Shown: positions 7,403 to 9,052 of the stretch, in pieces
Layout of the letters: every line of letters starts with the position of its first letter
Position numbering within the stretch: the stretch's first letter is position 1
Assembly (NCBI GenBank): GCA_945861915.1
Contig: CAMAWK010000091.1
Coordinates: 1 to 9,052 of the forward strand
Direction of reading: 5' to 3'
DNA from: Flavobacterium psychrophilum
GTDB lineage: Bacteria; Bacteroidota; Bacteroidia; Flavobacteriales; Flavobacteriaceae
DNA: 9,052 bases
Translations under genes and position numbers: made by a program
The notes under the pieces: model-generated
The model's input: the letters and a program-made list of their open reading frames with translations, nothing else
What the model was told of the DNA's origin: nothing
The model's database searches: none

Positions 7403-7431
7403 AATTTTAGTTTCATGCCTGGTTTGTCTCA

Positions 7432-7620
7432 TCATTTACTTTGGAACGTGTACATTTTAAATTCTAATTCCCCCCTTTAAACCAACTCTTTATGCGTGAA
7501 AAATAGTGTTGTTAAATCTTTTCCATTCAATTTTGTAGTTTAAATATATTTGTTTGTGCTACTATTATTTTTTGCTTTAATTATAAATTTTTTACCAGAT
7601 TGTAAATTAATTTCTTCATC
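7432..7620 (-). pseudogene. Decayed C-terminal remnant of a second GH92 gene
   Basis: Between the GH92 stop and the next sulfatase, one minus-strand frame reads DEEINLQSGKKFIIKAKN, then NKYI-stop-TTKLNGKDL, FFTHKELV-stop-RGELEF and finally QSK-stop. Without gaps this aligns to the C terminus of the intact GH92 gene next door (INLPNGKVF, NKYIQ, LNGKNL, WFTHEDLVNGG, LEM, PNKSWG). I count about 28 identities in 60 aligned positions. Stops are TAA at 7542-7540 (conserved Q), TAA at 7479-7477 (VNGG) and TGA at 7434-7432 (W of KSWG). The rest of the gene, over 600 codons in a normal GH92, is absent; the break is near 7621. Divergence from the neighbour shows an old paralogue rather than a fresh duplication. 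The frame itself has no indels. Confidence 0.85.
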
Positions 7621-7630
7621 CTGATTTAAA

Positions 7631-9052
7631 TTAATTTGATGTTTTGAAAATTTGCGGTATGTTTTCTTCACTGGCACCCCAAGATTTATTTGGATAGGAT
7701 CCCATTTCCAATTCTAAAGTCCCTCCATTAACAAGATCTTCATGTGTAAACCAAGGTCCGTCTAGATTTTTTCCATTCAAAGAGGCTTTTTGAATATACT
7801 TATTTTTTTCATTACAATTTGGGGCGTTAATGGTGAACACTTTTCCATTTGGCAGGTTAATTTTGATTTTAGAAAACAAAGGGCTACCAATAGTATATAC
7901 TGGAATACCTGGTGTAATTGGATAAAACCCCATGGAAGAAAATACAACAAAAGCTGACATCCCTCCACCGTCTTCGTCACCCGGTATTCCGAAAATATTA
8001 TCTTTAAACCATGTATTCAAAAGCATCCGTATTTTTTTCTGTGTTTTCCATGGTGACTTCGTTAAATTATATAGATATGGAATATGAAAACTAGGCTCGT
8101 TACCCATAGAAAATTGCCCTACAATACCTGTAAAGTCTGGGAACCTAGCATTTAAAGCATAAACACTTCTGCCTAAATCTTCTCTAAACATTTGATCTAG
8201 ACGTGATTCAAAGGCATCACGACCACCCATTAATTTTTGCAAACCCAAAATATCTTGTTGCACATTCCAAAGATAAGTCCATCCATTATTTTCGTCATAA
8301 TAATCTCTTCCTCCCATACCGCCGTCAAATTTTGGGTCGATATCAATCCATTTTCCGGCTGCATCTTTAGGCATAAAAAAACCTTTTTCTTTCCAATATA
8401 AATTTTGGTAATTTTTTGATGTTTGTGAGAAGTATTGATAATCTTGTTCTTTACCTAGTTTTTTAGCAAGTTGAGCCAATGCCCAATCATCATAACTTTG
8501 GGCAAGAGTAACTGCAACAGCCTGTCTTTTTTCAAAACTATCAACCAAAGGTTCTGTTTCCTTTTCTTCAGGATGGAGTGCTGGAAAATACCCTAAATTT
8601 AAGGCTAATTTATCTAAAGGGGAAGATGCTCCCATACGCCATGGCACCATTGTTCCCTCTAATGCATTTTTTTTCATGGCTTCATAAGCAACATTAATAT
8701 CAAATTTATTAATCCCCTTGTTATAAGCATCTAACAACATAATTGTGGAGTGAAAACCATTCATGGGTGGGGCATCACCATGTATTTGAGGAAATTGTGG
8801 CAACCATCCTGATTGCTGATACATCCTGACATAGGAGGCCATCATATCAGACTCCATATCAGGTTGCACTATATATCGAAGCGGGTGTAATGCTAAAAAA
8901 GTATCCCAAACCCAATCATCAACATAGAAATTTTGCTCTCCTTTATGAATTTTTTTATCATAATTACTATAATATTTACCTTCTTCGGTAATATTTATCA
9001 TTCTTTCATAACTACGGTATAAAGCAGTGTAAAATGATCTTCTATGAGCTTC
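7631..9052 (-). CDS. GH92 exo-alpha-mannosidase, 3' part
   Basis: Glycoside hydrolase family 92: calcium-dependent, inverting exo-acting alpha-mannosidases. The frame is open to the right edge (EAHRRSFYTALYRSYER precedes the internal Met at 9001), so the true start lies outside. The 473 residues seen are the catalytic (alpha/alpha)6 region and C-terminal strands; the N-terminal beta-sandwich domain is missing. Family landmarks, numbered from the edge: WDTFLALHPL (49-58), E254 in YYDENNGW, GNEPSFHIPYLYN (317-329), GDEDGGGMSA (358-367), FTHEDLVNGGTLELEMG near the end and KSWG. By alignment from memory with Bacteroides BT3990, E254 matches the general acid E533, and D359/D361 match the base pair D642/D644; their spacing agrees. 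It is therefore expected to be active. Linkage preference cannot be told from this part. Its stop is followed within about 10 bases by the GH92 remnant. Export signal not visible. Confidence 0.95.
   Translation of the reverse strand, partial: EAHRRSFYTALYRSYERMINITEEGKYYSNYDKKIHKGEQNFYVDDWVWDTFLALHPLRYIVQPDMESDMMASYVRMYQQSGWLPQFPQIHGDAPPMNGFHSTIMLLDAYNKGINKFDINVAYEAMKKNALEGTMVPWRMGASSPLDKLALNLGYFPALHPEEKETEPLVDSFEKRQAVAVTLAQSYDDWALAQLAKKLGKEQDYQYFSQTSKNYQNLYWKEKGFFMPKDAAGKWIDIDPKFDGGMGGRDYYDENNGWTYLWNVQQDILGLQKLMGGRDAFESRLDQMFREDLGRSVYALNARFPDFTGIVGQFSMGNEPSFHIPYLYNLTKSPWKTQKKIRMLLNTWFKDNIFGIPGDEDGGGMSAFVVFSSMGFYPITPGIPVYTIGSPLFSKIKINLPNGKVFTINAPNCNEKNKYIQKASLNGKNLDGPWFTHEDLVNGGTLELEMGSYPNKSWGASEENIPQIFKTSN

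Noticed and set aside
7403..7435. Longer N terminus (MMRQTRHETKI) for the type IX-tailed sulfatase
   Set aside because: It would bury the signal peptide and its ATG overlaps the last stop of the GH92 remnant, so it is best explained as leftover sequence from the lost gene.
7777..7980. Minus-strand frame of 67 codons within the GH92 gene
   Set aside because: It overlaps conserved GH92 C-terminal motifs in a different frame.
1..9052. CRISPR array, tRNA or rRNA genes, insertion sequence
   Set aside because: No regularly spaced direct repeats, no cloverleaf or rRNA-like sequence and no transposase frame or terminal inverted repeats were seen.

Overview
The window looks like part of a carbohydrate-degradation gene cluster (polysaccharide utilization locus type) from an AT-rich member of the Bacteroidota, most likely a marine Flavobacteriia relative. 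The evidence is internal: three Cys-type S1 sulfatases, a GH92 alpha-mannosidase, signal peptides ending in A|Q, a Bacteroidota type IX secretion C-terminal sorting domain, a lipoprotein enzyme, AT-rich spacers and start codons without clear Shine-Dalgarno sequences. No species is assigned.

Every gene I can support reads on the minus strand, so the biological order runs from right to left. (1) 9052-7631: 3' part of a GH92 exo-alpha-mannosidase gene that enters from outside the window. (2) 7620-7432: a decayed C-terminal remnant of a second, different GH92 gene, with three in-frame stops. (3) 7402-5558: S1 sulfatase with a type IX sorting tail. (4) A 248-base spacer with an imperfect hairpin just after the stop and a REP-like palindrome. 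(5) 5309-3696: S1 sulfatase made as a lipoprotein. (6) 3699-2071: second S1 sulfatase, overlapping the previous gene by 4 bases (ATGA) and a close paralogue of gene 3, but with a plain signal peptide and no sorting tail. (7) 2066-903: secreted alpha/beta-hydrolase esterase with a C-terminal lipocalin-like domain. (8) A 452-base AT-rich spacer holding a signal-peptide-like micro-ORF directly after the esterase. (9) 450-1: 5' part of a secreted protein with a probable carbohydrate-binding-like beta-sandwich domain, running off the left edge.

Taken together, the genes fit removal of sulfate groups (three sulfatases), removal of ester groups, probably acetyl (esterase), and trimming of alpha-mannose (GH92) from a decorated mannose-containing glycan such as sulfated alpha-mannan. 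The substrate is inferred, not shown. The three sulfatases carry three different export signals, which suggests desulfation in different compartments. The least expected item is the GH92 remnant, which shows that this cluster once had two tandem GH92 genes.
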